Positions 20,631 through 31,202 of a DNA stretch of 64,000 nt are shown here, in pieces. How positions within the stretch are numbered: the stretch's first letter is position 1; each line of letters opens with the position of its first letter. The translations under genes were made by a program, and so were the position numbers. Source of the DNA: Eurosta solidaginis (Eukaryota > Arthropoda > Insecta > Diptera > Tephritidae). The notes under the pieces were generated by a model. That model was given only the letters and a program-made list of their open reading frames with translations. It was not told where the DNA came from and did no database searches. The DNA lies in NCBI RefSeq assembly GCF_040869045.1, contig NC_090322.1, positions 169,522,672 to 169,586,671 of the forward strand. Reading direction: 5' to 3'.

Positions 20631-20965
20631 AGAGGGTCAAGGGAACATCTCCATAAGCTCTATGATAAGTTCCGAGAAACACATCTGCCAGGACACGCCT
20701 AGTGAACCCCGTTATCAATATACATTATCCAGCTCTTTACAGCAGAAGAAAGCACAGTAGCAAGGAAGACACGAGTGACCCTGGCCGGACTCCGTTTTGG
20801 ATACTGTAACAGATTAAACTCTTACTTGTCCAGAATCAACCCCCACATACCTTCGTAATGTATGTAGTGCATGCGATGCGCCCACACATGACACCAACCA
20901 TCTTTTCAATTGTAATGTGGAACCTACGCCTCTAACACCAACTTCCCTATGGTCCACCTTTTAAG
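20631..20965 (+). pseudogene. Older LINE relic, right half
   Basis: Reading resumes directly from the left half (RGSREHLHKLYDKFRE) and continues to GYCNRLNSYLSRIN-like and Cys-His codons (CDAPTHDTNHLFNC) with several stops and shifts. It ends near TCCCTATGGTCCACC. Confidence 0.75.
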
Positions 20966-21602
20966 CTGGCGTGTGTTTCCGCTGTTAATGCTCGTTTTAA
21001 GATCGACGTAGTAATTCACTGTCTAGAATTTATATCCATCAACATTGACGTGGCTGCCGAGGCGCGAATTCCTTCTTTTTTGCTTCTTTATTCAATCCAG
21101 AGAAGGCCGAACTTGCGGAGCGTTTGTTAGGTCTAGGGCCTGGCTGAAGTTCGGGCCAAGCAGCATACAGTCAACTCCTTTTCGAGCTGCCAAAAACTAC
21201 TTTAAAGCCGATATAAAGATAGTGCGCCTCTTTTATTAATTATAAAGATATTACATAAATAAAACCACATTTCATCTTCTATTGCATAAAGAAATATACA
21301 TTCTTGTTTTCATAATAGTTTATTTTTATTGACTTAAACATCATTTATGCATTTTTTATGCTATCAACGATCTAACAGCACATAAATTGAATTAAATTGT
21401 AAATTATGTTCATCATTAAGATGTAGTTATGTAATTTATTTTTATATTTAATTCACATTCAAAGTTGGATTGTTAATGAGAAAAGAATTAAATACTAAGT
21501 AAAGAAATGTAATTACACATTTTCATTGAATTAATAATATTATTATTTTATTTTTTTCACAATTACACTAAAACTAAATACTGATCAAAGTATTTATGGC
21601 AC
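20966..21602. other. AT-rich spacer, nothing recognised
   Basis: A 64-codon plus frame at 21045 has no recognisable similarity. Confidence 0.4.
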
Positions 21603-21728
21603 ATTCATAGTCAAAATTAATCCCTCACTTAAAGTGAGTTTCAGTTTTTGACATATGTAACCACGTGTGGGGTATCTTAAAAAAACGTACAACTTTAAGT
21701 AAACACTTACTTAAGTTTGACTATGAAT
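21603..21728. mobile_element. 126-bp MITE, family A
   Basis: ATTCATAGTCAAA at the left is inverted as TTTGACTATGAAT at the right. The core TTTTTGACA resembles the other A units. Confidence 0.7.
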
Positions 21729-22204
21729 ACACCACTTATGTCCAGTTTGTCAGTACGAGTTTAAACTCCAGTTAAAGTTGTGTAGTCAATTTTAACTGAA
21801 GTTTAAAATCGCACCGAAAAACGTGGCCTTAATGTTTACATGGATTTTTATTAATATATATTTTGCTCGTTTTTGTTTGTTTGTTGTTCGACGTTCGCTT
21901 GTTCAGTGCCCCCGTAATGACTCTCATAATGACATTCTTATGCTTAATTAAAGTTTTTTTCTAAACATATACACATATATATAAATATATATAATTATTA
22001 CATTTTACATTCTAATTAAGTTTTTATTCACTTATAATTTATATTATAAGGTCCGTTTTCTTAACTAACTTTTAAGATTTATCTGCTCAATAAACACAAT
22101 ATTTTTTAAAGAATGCGTTTATTAATAAATATTTTTATTTGTTTACGGTCTATTAATACATGTTTTTTTTTATTGTTTTTTGAGCGCAAAGTAAAACGTT
22201 ATTT
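21729..22204. other. AT-rich spacer, nothing recognised
   Basis: No supported feature. Confidence 0.4.
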
Positions 22205-22299
22205 GTAAAGCGCCAAATACACGACACGAACATTTCCGCGAACATTCCCGTTATGTCATGTTTCTGCGACCTTTTCTGTCGTGTATGGTGGTGTTTGCC

Positions 22300-22363
22300 A
22301 GTTCGCGCAAATGTTCGCCAAAAATCAAAATATTTTAATTTTTGGCGAACATTTGCGCGAACT
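22300..22363. repeat. 26-bp perfect inverted repeat
   Basis: AGTTCGCGCAAATGTTCGCC at 22300 and its reverse complement ending at 22363 are separated by a 12-base AT centre. The GCGCAAATGTTCG words resemble the TIR, so it may be a duplicated end. Confidence 0.8.
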
Positions 22364-22438
22364 GTTCGTGCGTGTATGGCGAAATAGCTCATAATCGTAG
22401 TAATTTCTGAACGGAACAGACGTGCGCGGAAAAGTAAA

Positions 22439-22696
22439 ATGGACAATAAAAAATTTCTGAGTTAATTTATTGAAATGTATAAATCTTTGCCATCATTGTG
22501 GCAAGTAAAAAGCAAAAATTATTGTAATAGAATTAAAAAGAATAATGATTATGCGACTTTAATCGAAAAATTAAAAGAAGTAGATCCTGATGCCACAAAG
22601 GATACAGTTATAAAAAAAATAAGTAGTTTGCGGGCGCAATACCAGCGTGAATCACAAAAAAAAGAGAGAGAGTTTGAAGTCTGGTGCTGGTGCTGA
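22439..22696 (+). pseudogene. MADF/Myb-SANT-like DNA-binding protein fragment of Harbinger element
   Basis: From ATG 22439 the codons read MDNKKFLS, a TAA, then FIEMYKSLPSLWQVKSKNY, followed by LIEKLKEVDPDATKDTVIKK and SSLRAQYQRE. This is the helix pattern of a MADF domain, with the conserved Trp. A nonsense codon near the start and a later shift into GAGADEYVPTL (22647 frame) disrupt it. PIF/Harbinger elements carry such a second protein that helps the transposase enter the nucleus and bind DNA. Confidence 0.72.
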
Positions 22697-22864
22697 TGAA
22701 TATGTTCCTACTCTTTCTTTAATAAGCTCACTTTGTCCAAGAACTGCTCGTTTTTTAAACCATTCTTTGCACCAAATTCTTTTTTTGCGATCTTCTCTCG
22801 TTTTTTTACGCTTAATTGCCACAGCGAGCAATATTGCTGCACCACAATTGTTGTCCGTATTCAT
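22652..22864 (-). pseudogene. Harbinger transposase N-terminal fragment
   Basis: The minus frame starts MNTDNNCGAAILLAVAIKRKK and contains KKRIWCKEWFKKRAVLGQSE, matching the RR.WV..W..RR...G.Y pattern at the start of PIF/Harbinger transposases. The DDE catalytic domain is missing because of the internal deletion; the final ~20 codons run into the opposing MADF remnant. Confidence 0.62.
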
Positions 22865-23003
22865 CGCTGTCTGAAAGAGAACTAATGTTCAGCCAAAAGT
22901 TCGTATGGTGTATGGCCAAAGCTGCGAACAAGATTGCGGAATGTTCGCGGAAATGTTCGTGTCGTGTATTTGGCGCTTTACTTACCTTAAGTACGTAGGG
23001 AAA

Positions 23004-23129
23004 TATTCATAGGTGGAATTAAGTTGGTACCTAAAGTTAGATGCAGCTTTTTTGACAGATAGCTCATTGAAAATTAAGTCAAAAAGCTGTTACAAACTTT
23101 TAGTACTTAATTAATTTTGACTATGAATA
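23004..23129. mobile_element. 126-bp MITE, family A
   Basis: TATTCATAGG..GAATTAAGT at the left and ACTTAATTAATTTTGACTATGAATA at the right (length-limited view) with the TTTTTGACAGATAGCTCAT core. A second MITE begins three bases after its right end. Confidence 0.7.
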
Positions 23130-23132
23130 TTA

Positions 23133-23371
23133 GGGCGGGTCAAATTGTATGGGAAAAAAACTTCAGGTGCACATCCAGTTTCTGAATCAATGGGTCATAC
23201 TGAGTAATATTGTCCATGGGACCATATGTCTGAAATGAATTTCGAGCCTCCCCAATTTTGTTAGAAAATTTTATATCCCAATCCGATATGGTCCAATGGA
23301 CAATATTACTCAGTATGACCCATAGATTCAGAAACTGGATGTGCCTTTTCAACAATAAATTTTACCCACCC
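23133..23371. mobile_element. 239-bp MITE with ~85-bp TIRs and TA target
   Basis: GGGCGGGT at the left and ACCCACCC at the right are flanked by TA. The arms stay complementary for about 85 bases (ACATCCAGTTTCTGAATC, GGGTCATACTGAGTAATATT). TA targets point to the Tc1/mariner group. Confidence 0.78.
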
Positions 23372-23373
23372 TA

Positions 23374-24010
23374 ATGAATATGCTTCATACACTTTTTTTA
23401 TAGTTCTTTTTCTTATTTTTATACCAATGTATTTATTGGGCAGCTCAATTTTAAAAGTTGCTTAGGAATAACGCACTTTACGTAAATATTGCAAACTTTT
23501 TTTTGGAGTATATGCCTTACAAAATTGCTTATAGAATTTTCATATATTCACTATTGTAACAAGAACATATATATAATAGTACATACAAATAAGTATGTAC
23601 ATAAATTTATATATTTATTATTATAAGCTTAATTTAGTTTAACGCAACACACACGCAACTTTTTTGTTTTCTTTGACAAAGTGGAACTAAGCTAAAACCA
23701 TTTTTTAAATGCAAAATTTTTAAATTTACTGACGTTCATTTGAAGCCATATTCTTTCTGGGCTATGGAAATTTTTTTTCAAAGTTATTATATGCTCAGCT
23801 GAAAATATGATGCTAAAACCATGAAATATCTCAATAAAATCTAGTCTCCCTAATTACAAAAAACGAAATAGGTTTCCAAAGCTCTTAAAAATCATAATTT
23901 GTATGGAAAGGGTATTTTAAAATGCTTTTTAAGTAATTCTTATAAATATGGCGGTAAATATATGCGCTGAAAATTCTTCAAAACGCCTTTTGGGTATTGG
24001 AAATATTTTG
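23374..24010. other. AT-rich spacer, nothing recognised
   Basis: No supported feature. Confidence 0.4.
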
Positions 24011-24014
24011 ACTC

Positions 24015-24806
24015 GTATTCATAGTCAGAATTAAGTTGGTACACATAGTCAGTTACAGCTTGTTTGACAGGTAGCATATACCAAATCAGTTCAAAACGCT
24101 GCAACTAACTCAAATTACCTACCTAAAAATTTATCTTCTTTCACAATGATTATCAAAAGCATTTTCATTTAAACTAATCTGTAAAAAGATTAATATTTAA
24201 AACACAAATACATATACATAGTAAATTTTATATACATAGTAATTTTTTTTTTTTGGCAGATAGCACTTAGAATGTTATGTCAAAAAGTCCAACTTAAGAG
24301 CCAATTAAACTTCCTTAACACTAACGCCATAGTCGTAACCATACCCACATCCATAACCATCTCCAATGTGATCGATTAATGGTGCCTTAAGCTAAAAATC
24401 GTGAAAATTTCACAAAAATTAAGAAAACGCAAAAAATTACAAACATATTCCACAAAAAATAAGTCTCTTAGTCATAACGTATCCAAAACAATGAACAAAA
24501 TCTACAAAAAGCTATTAAATTCATCAACTAAAATATTTTTAGGTTATGGATATGGCGAGAAACCAAAAACCAATTGGTTGGCTATGGTATGGTTATGGCG
24601 TTAGCGTTATGGTATGGCACCATTAATCGATTACATTGATTTCCAAAAGGTAGGTTATAAGTCACCATTGATTGGCCCTTTAACCTTTAGTAGCTACTTT
24701 ATTTTGACTTCTTAAAGTTAGTTACAGTTTTTTGACAGATAGCTCATAGAAAGTTGTCAAAAAGCTCCAACTAACTTTAGTTACCAACTTTATTTAACTA
24801 TGAATA
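24015..24806. repeat. Cluster of family A MITE pieces interrupted by a family B element
   Basis: GTATTCATAGTC at 24015 opens one A unit (to about 24135). Another A core lies at 24253-24293 and a third at about 24690-24806, ending ACTATGAATAC. Each has a TTTGACAG.TAGC centre. The B element at 24294-24683 sits between the last two. Confidence 0.6.
24294..24683. mobile_element. ~390-bp MITE, family B, bounded by TTAA (copy 1)
   Basis: The unit runs from TTAAGAGCCAATTAAA to TTGATTGGCCCTTTAA. Near the ends are palindromic words (AACGCCATAGTC..AACCATA and TATGGTTATGGCGTTAGCG). It matches 28698-29113 and 29653-30011 along most of its length. TTAA borders resemble piggyBac-type insertion. Confidence 0.7.
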
Positions 24807-24809
24807 CGC

Positions 24810-27761
24810 GTCCATGATTTTAGAAACATATTAAGTGTTGCTGGTTATTATAGATTTATTATTATACAATTTGCTTAAATGGTTAACTTTTTTATTGTAA
24901 ATTTGATAAAATTGTTTAACATTGATTGTTCATACGTTGACTTACAAATATGCATGTTGGTATCTTTATTTATCTGTAAATACATTCACATTAATATTTT
25001 TTAAAGAACTATTCACTATTCTAGTTTTATATCGTATTATTAAAGACATGGTCGTCCAGCGACTTCAAAATTAAGAGCTCGTTTAATTAAGGCTGCAAAT
25101 TACCTATTAACATTAAAATAACTAGTTAAAATGTTATTTTGTTCAACTTCTGAAAAAAAAAAAAACAAATCATAACAATAGCTGTCAAGCAAGGAATATG
25201 GGCGGAAAATTCTAGTGGAACATCCGGCAGATGACCGAAGCTGTCGAAAGAAAAACACTTGATCTTAGTTGGTGCTTCCAATTAGCGTGGATTATCGCAA
25301 AGCTTAGGAAGAGCTATATCTAGACGTCTAGGATCTTTATTCACTTGATCTTTATTCACTTGAGCATTTTCAGGGCGATTCTTTTGTACCCAGTCCAACC
25401 AGCTAGTTACTTCGGCCTGCTTCAAGGATCCTTTGGAAGTCAAAAACCCACGAAAGACTACTCCGACATAATCAGCTATTTGACGGACTTCAAGAGCTAA
25501 CTGAAGGACTCTATTGGCATCTTATGATCACCATGAAGCGAAAATGAAAAAAAACGGGCCTGTCTTGAACCAAGCGGCTCGCCTTACAAACTTGTTAGCC
25601 AACACATAAAGCCATATTTCAATGAAAATAACAAATGAGCTTCGGATAAGTAGCGCTGCTTTTAGATGACGATCCTTGCACAAATTTAAAGGCCTATTTA
25701 AGGGCATACAACTGGAATATTGGGCCCCCTAATGGGAATGAGGTATAGTGCCGATGCCCGGCACGTTAATGTCCTAATGAACGCTAAAGCTGACATCACC
25801 ACCATCGGAACGGTAAAATATGTGAAATTTACTAGAGTGGTTATACAGATGTCGGATTCGTGATGGGGGTGTAATATCCCGCCAATAACAGAATATAGGC
25901 AAAATTGTTTAGCATCTCATTTATCTACGCTCATCAGCCGACAAAAGGAGAATGACAATGGGAAAAAGAACCTAATCAACGAATGCCCGGAACTGAAATA
26001 CGATCACAGACAAAACAATAAAAGCTTCATTTGAAATGCTATTGTTAGGTTAGGTTGAACTGGCCGATCAATAAATACATACTGATGTAGAATAAATTAA
26101 ATTATAAAAGTCAAACTTTAACTTCAATTTTTGCTTAAAAAACATTACAAAAATAAAAAGGACATCAATTCTCCTCTTTTTACTTTTCTCAATTGAAATT
26201 TTAAAAATTGATTTTCTACAACACGTTTTTGAAATATTACAGACGGATTTACAAAACCTACTTCGTTTTAACGCTTTGACATCGCGACAATATAATTATA
26301 GCACGATCTGCTGCATTCTTTGCTTTGAAGCAAGCGAAGCGTTTATGCAAATCGTTCTTAAGATAATCCCCACATTACTCGCTCCGTCATCGGTTCGACA
26401 CATATTTTTCCCATCACAATACGTTTATTTTACGAGTACGAAACGATGACGAGACAGGTTGTGTGCTGGGGGCCTTAGATAGGGTATGAATAAAATGCTT
26501 TGGCCAGTGCTTCGCTTTCACAGATGACTTCTATGTATAACCGCACCTATATCCTGCTACGCAAAAATTGGTTGAATTCGCTTTGCCGCCACCTGTATGG
26601 ATTCGCCTTGTCATTTAGTTTGATTTCGTGCTCGCTTTGCGTTCGTGCATACTAACTAATTCTCAATTCGGTAACCGTGTATAACCGCTGGTCATAGCAT
26701 TACGGCAAGGCGTTGAATGTATGTCGAATAGGCGTCCCTTTTAAATATTTTATACAAATAAATAATATGTTAAATATGACAAACATGTTAAATAATTAAA
26801 CCTTTAAACCTTAATTTGTCCTATTTTAATTATTTATTAATATATGTACATAATATTTTCTTTAAGGTAAGGTACGTGGTACATCTCAATGTAATACTTT
26901 TTTTTTGCTAATTTACAAATATATAATTTAAGTATTAACTTTTGTTTTTAGCGGGATTTCGTAATTCTAGATTTTATGTTTTCATTTTTATTTCCGACGC
27001 AATCTGGTACTAAATAACAAAAAAATAAAGAGTAGGTACTATTCTAGTTGAAAAATTACAAACAAACAACACCTGAGGATTTAGTTAGGAATATTTATTA
27101 ATATTACTATATTTTTACTAATATCTATACCTTTTTGAATTAAAGTAATAAATACACAAATCATTTCCTATTCTAATTACTTCACGTCTTAAATCTAGTT
27201 CTAAACTTTTTTAACAATGGTGTTAATTTTTATCAACTGATTTATCAATATAATAATAAAAGTTTAATATTGGCTTTTAAATTTATAAAAGCATTTTTTT
27301 CAATAAATTTTAAATGGTCAAAAGTTGTTTTATAATAAAAATTGTCTATAAATTATAGACATTTCGACGTGTGCGATTGTTTTACTTTCAAAATTACTGT
27401 TTGGTTATTAGAGCTAAAAAGGCAGCGATGTTCGTGACCATATATATTGATCGATGCCCTGTCGAACGACCTGGAATACATGGATATTGCACTGCTTTAA
27501 TGCTAGTTTTCCAGTGCGAGTTCATGCTAAGTTCTCATGACTTTCAAAGATATATATCCACATGAGAAAATTTTCAAAGTTTCCAAATCTACAGATTGTT
27601 TGCTAGTGTCAGGAATAAGGCCCCGAAATCCGTAGCGCAGTTTTAGTTTAAACTACAAAAAAAGCTGGGATATGCTCTCTCGGGACCTTTTTCCCATCTT
27701 CAGTCGCTCACTTATCTACATATATATTATCTAAATTCTCAATTTCTCCGTAACAATTCTG
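24810..27761. other. Long stretch without recognised gene
   Basis: 25190-26030 is less AT-rich and may be an old repeat; reading all frames gave no family I can name. A short piece at 26044-26095 (TAGGTTGAACTGGCCGATCAATAAA) matches the 3' UTR of the LINE relic at 58200, minus strand. The rest is AT-rich. Confidence 0.45.
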
Positions 27762-28692
27762 GCATCACCTGTCAGTTAAGTGCAAGGCAAAAATGTAAAC
27801 AAAAGTCAGCTGTTTTGTTGATTTTCGTGTATTCACAATAGATTTTTGCGATTTGTACTAAAAAATATTCATTATTTGCTTTTTTTTTGGAAGCGAGCTT
27901 GAAAAAAACGCTTCAAACTAAATATACAGTTTCATCGCGGCGAAACCATACAGGTGGTGGAAGCTTGTCAACTAATTCGTCCTTCTTAGCTGCTCTGACA
28001 TTTCTACTTCTAGCGCAGTACGTTTTTAACACTCAACCGGAGAATTACAAAAACAAAATACATACATTGAATGCGTGTATTTGTTTGTATGTATGCCACT
28101 CTGCATTCAATCTGTTATTTTCGTTTATCTCGTCATACGTATGTACATTTCACTGGCTCGTTCACAATAGTGCCCTTTTTTTGGTCGACTGTTACTTAAG
28201 CGATTTCATCTCAAACCGCTTAGCCAACTGCACTATATTATCTTGTGTTGTTGCTTTCTATGCGATTCCCTTATCTACCTAGCTTTTTATTTCCACTACC
28301 TTGCAAAAAAATGGACTATTATCCATGTAACTAAGCTATTCTACATTCTAACTCAACTAGAGATGGTACAAGCAGTTCGTAAAGGACGAAGTGGCTTGAT
28401 CTGAGTTTTACTTAATTAAGTAAAAACTTGCACTGAAACCAAGGTTTTATTGCACTGATGTTTAGGGACAACTTCACCATATATAGTTGAGTTAGAATTT
28501 AACTGATATATAGCAGTCCTACACATAGCTTCATTTGATATTTTCATTTGCACCAACATAGGGTGACCAACCCAAAGTTTAATCGATAACTATGAATATT
28601 TTGTAAAACAATCGATTATGACCACACCAAAACTAACAAAACAGCTGACGTTTGCTTACACTTTTCCCCTGCACTTAACTGACAGTCGATGC
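27762..28692. mobile_element. 931-bp TIR element with Myb/SANT-like fragment
   Basis: GCATC(A/G)..CTGTCAGTTAAGTGCA at the left is inverted at the right (TGCACTTAACTGACAG), and the arms continue through CAGCTGTTTTGTT for about 50 bases with scattered mismatches. It carries the frame at 27887-28282. Confidence 0.68.
27887..28282 (+). pseudogene. Possible Myb/SANT-like domain fragment of a transposon protein
   Basis: The first ~30 codons (ASLKKTLQTKYTVSSRRNH, then TGGGSLSTN) look like the last helix and TGGG tail of Myb/SANT-like proteins in fly transposons and host regulators. The remaining codons read as hydrophobic chance sequence. It lies inside a TIR element, which favours transposon origin. 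No complete domain is present. Confidence 0.38.
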
Positions 28693-28697
28693 TAAGG

Positions 28698-29113
28698 TTA
28701 AAGCCCGAGTTAAAGTTGACATAGTCATAACGCCATAGTCATAACCATATTTTTACTTATCCATATCAAATTGGCAACAGTTATTGGTGCTTTAACCTAA
28801 AAATCGTGAAAATCTCATAAAAATGAAGAAAACGCAAAAAATTACAAACACATACCACAAAAAATAAGTCTCCTAGTCAAAACGTATCCAAAACAATAAA
28901 TAAAATCTACAAAAAGTTAATAAATTCTCAAACTTAAATATTTTTAGGTTATGGATATGGCGAAAAACCAAAAACCAATGGGTTGGCTATGGTATGGTTA
29001 TGGCGTTAGCGTTATGGTGTGGCACCATTAATCGACGACATTGATTTCTATAAGGTTGGTTCGATCAGCTGTTTTATCTGGTTATGGTTAAGTCACCACT
29101 AACTGGCCCTTAA
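28698..29113. mobile_element. ~416-bp MITE, family B (copy 2)
   Basis: From TTAAAGCCCGAGTTAAAGTT to AACTGGCCCTTAA. It shares ATAGTCATAACGCCATAGTC and AGGTTATGGATATGGCGA with copies 1 and 3. Confidence 0.75.
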
Positions 29114-29376
29114 TTTGGAGAAAACGAGAATTTCGATAAGTCATAGATAGTCATTTATCTGAAGGTGGTGAAAACATCCATTAATAACTTGGTAGCTACA
29201 ATTTTTTTATTAAAAACATACGGTAATGCAAAAAACAAGTAACTAGAAAGTAAAAATAAAATAGATGAAAAAAGAAGAAAATTAGATTATCCCTAGAAAA
29301 CTATCGATAGTCGCGATAGTGCAAAATTATGTTTCAGTAACAAATGTGATTATATGTAACTGCTGTAATTTATTAT

Positions 29377-31202
29377 CAGAGTTGGGCATTATTCGCATAC
29401 ATTTTATTTGGATAAATATTCGAACGAAAATATTTTCTTAGAAAATTATTCAAAGCAGATTTATTCATAAATAAATTATCTCTGAATAATTTTTTGATGG
29501 ATAATTTATTTTTGAATAATTTTACGATTGAAAACCTTTTTCAAAAACTCAGAGTATTTTTAAATATAAGGCAAAGAACATTGTATGTTAACTGAAAGAA
29601 AATCATGGTATAAGAATGAAGGTAATTCCATTGTCCGTTGTTGGTCGCTAAATTAAGGGCCTGGCAAAGTTGACATAGTCATAACGCCATAGTCATAACC
29701 ATATATTTTACTTATCCATATCAATTGGTGTCAAAAAATTACAAACATATTCCAGAAATAATAAGCATCTTAGTCAAACCGTATCCAAAACAATATATAA
29801 AATATACAAAAAGTGAATAAATTCACCAACTAAAATATTTTTAGGTTATGGATATGGCGAAAAACCATAAACCAATTGGTTGGCTATGATATGGTTATGG
29901 CTAGAGCGTTATGATATGTCACCATTGACCACCTACGTTGATTTCCATATGGTTGGTTGGATCAGCTATTTTATATGGATATGGATATGTCAACTTTGTC
30001 AGGGATTTTAACCACCTAACCATTAAACAAGTTATGACACTTCGTGCTACCATCTCAACTAAAAAAATCTTTCATATTTTGAAAAACTATTGCATTTTTT
30101 GCGTGCGCTTAAGAATTTGCAAATTTAACCGTGAAAAATAGGCAAAATTTAAGAAATTATCAGTAGTTTATTTCGCCAGGGTATATATACTGCGAGTTGA
30201 GTGCACTACTCAACGGGAACTCCGAAGCTTGATAACCGTATTTTGCCTCGAAAATGTTGGCGGCTTCACTTTAGATTCAGCTTTGGTATCATGAAACCGC
30301 TAAACATAAAACTGCTGGTTAATGTAAGATTCGGCCAAATATCGATGAAGCAGATATCTCTCCGATTTCGGCCCATTATTTGAAAAGCTATTCACAGAAA
30401 ATGTGAGTTAAAGATCAAGTGAACATCACCGAACACCCGCGATTTCTATAAAGTTAACTCCACGCTGATACGACTTGGTAAGAATAAAGACAAGAACGAC
30501 TAAAGCATCCAAAAAGCGTACAACTGGCGAGCTTTAAGTGTGGACAACATCCTCTATACATATATGGGTGCCTTTTAATATGCCCCCCAAGCTTAGTATT
30601 AGGGCTTCGTGAAACGTTGGTCTCAATGGCACAAATCTCTGTATCGCGATATGACAAAAAAAATTATTCCAAAGCTGTAAAATTACATACGTTTTTTTTT
30701 TCAAATGCAAAAGAAACTTCTTGCTTCTCAACGTAGAGTAACGGTCCTAGAACGGGTTTCTTTCCTTTTTTTATCATTTTTATCTTTGACGTTCTCAATT
30801 TACCACAAAAATATCTTAAACAAAGAACTGAAGATACTAAATGCTTCTAATATAAATATTTTTTGAAAAAATATCAAATATTAACTTTCAAATTACCCTC
30901 TACTACATATTTTGGATTGGGCAGCGCTATGCTAAATTGTGACATAATGATAAACTTCAATAATCTGTTTTTTAATCAAAAATTACAACCTTATAATGAT
31001 AGTGAAATACCTTCTTTTGTATACCCAGAAAGAAAACAACTGTTTTTTTTGAATTTATTTATCATTCGAATAACAAAGAGAATAATTTATTCATCACAAA
31101 AATGAAATTTCTTTAAATAAAAAATATAAAATGCATTCGTAAAAACCTACATAAAATTATTTACCTCCTATTTGTTATTCGAATAAATTTTGCCCAACTC
31201 TG
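29377..31202. mobile_element. 1.83-kb hAT-like element, non-autonomous
   Basis: CAGAGTTGGGCA at 29377 and TGCCCAACTCTG at 31191-31202 are inverted ends of a common hAT form. Flanks TTTATTAT and CTTATTAA match at six of eight bases, a worn 8-bp duplication. Subterminal AATAATTT/AAATTATTC words recur. No transposase frame is present; it contains the B element at 29653-30011. Confidence 0.7.
29653..30011. mobile_element. ~359-bp MITE, family B (copy 3)
   Basis: TTAAGGGCCTGGCAAAGTTG at the left and CAACTTTGTCAGGG.TTTTAA at the right are inverted ends. The interior matches copies 1 and 2. Confidence 0.75.

Larger units (their letters stand above)
22205..22981. mobile_element. 777-bp PIF/Harbinger deletion derivative with both gene remnants
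   Basis: GTAAAGCGCCAAATACACG at 22205 is inverted at 22963-22981; the TIR extends ~45 bases through CGAACATTTCCGCGAACATTCC. Flanking trinucleotides (TTT and TTA) nearly fit a Harbinger 3-bp target. Inside are the start of a MADF/Myb-like protein on the plus strand and the start of a transposase-like protein on the minus strand, facing each other; the middle of the autonomous element has been deleted. A 26-bp perfect inverted repeat (22300-22325/22338-22363) lies near the left end. Confidence 0.8.

Noticed and set aside
27887..28282. Host membrane protein
   Set aside because: Hydrophobic second half looks like chance translation and the frame lies inside a TIR element.
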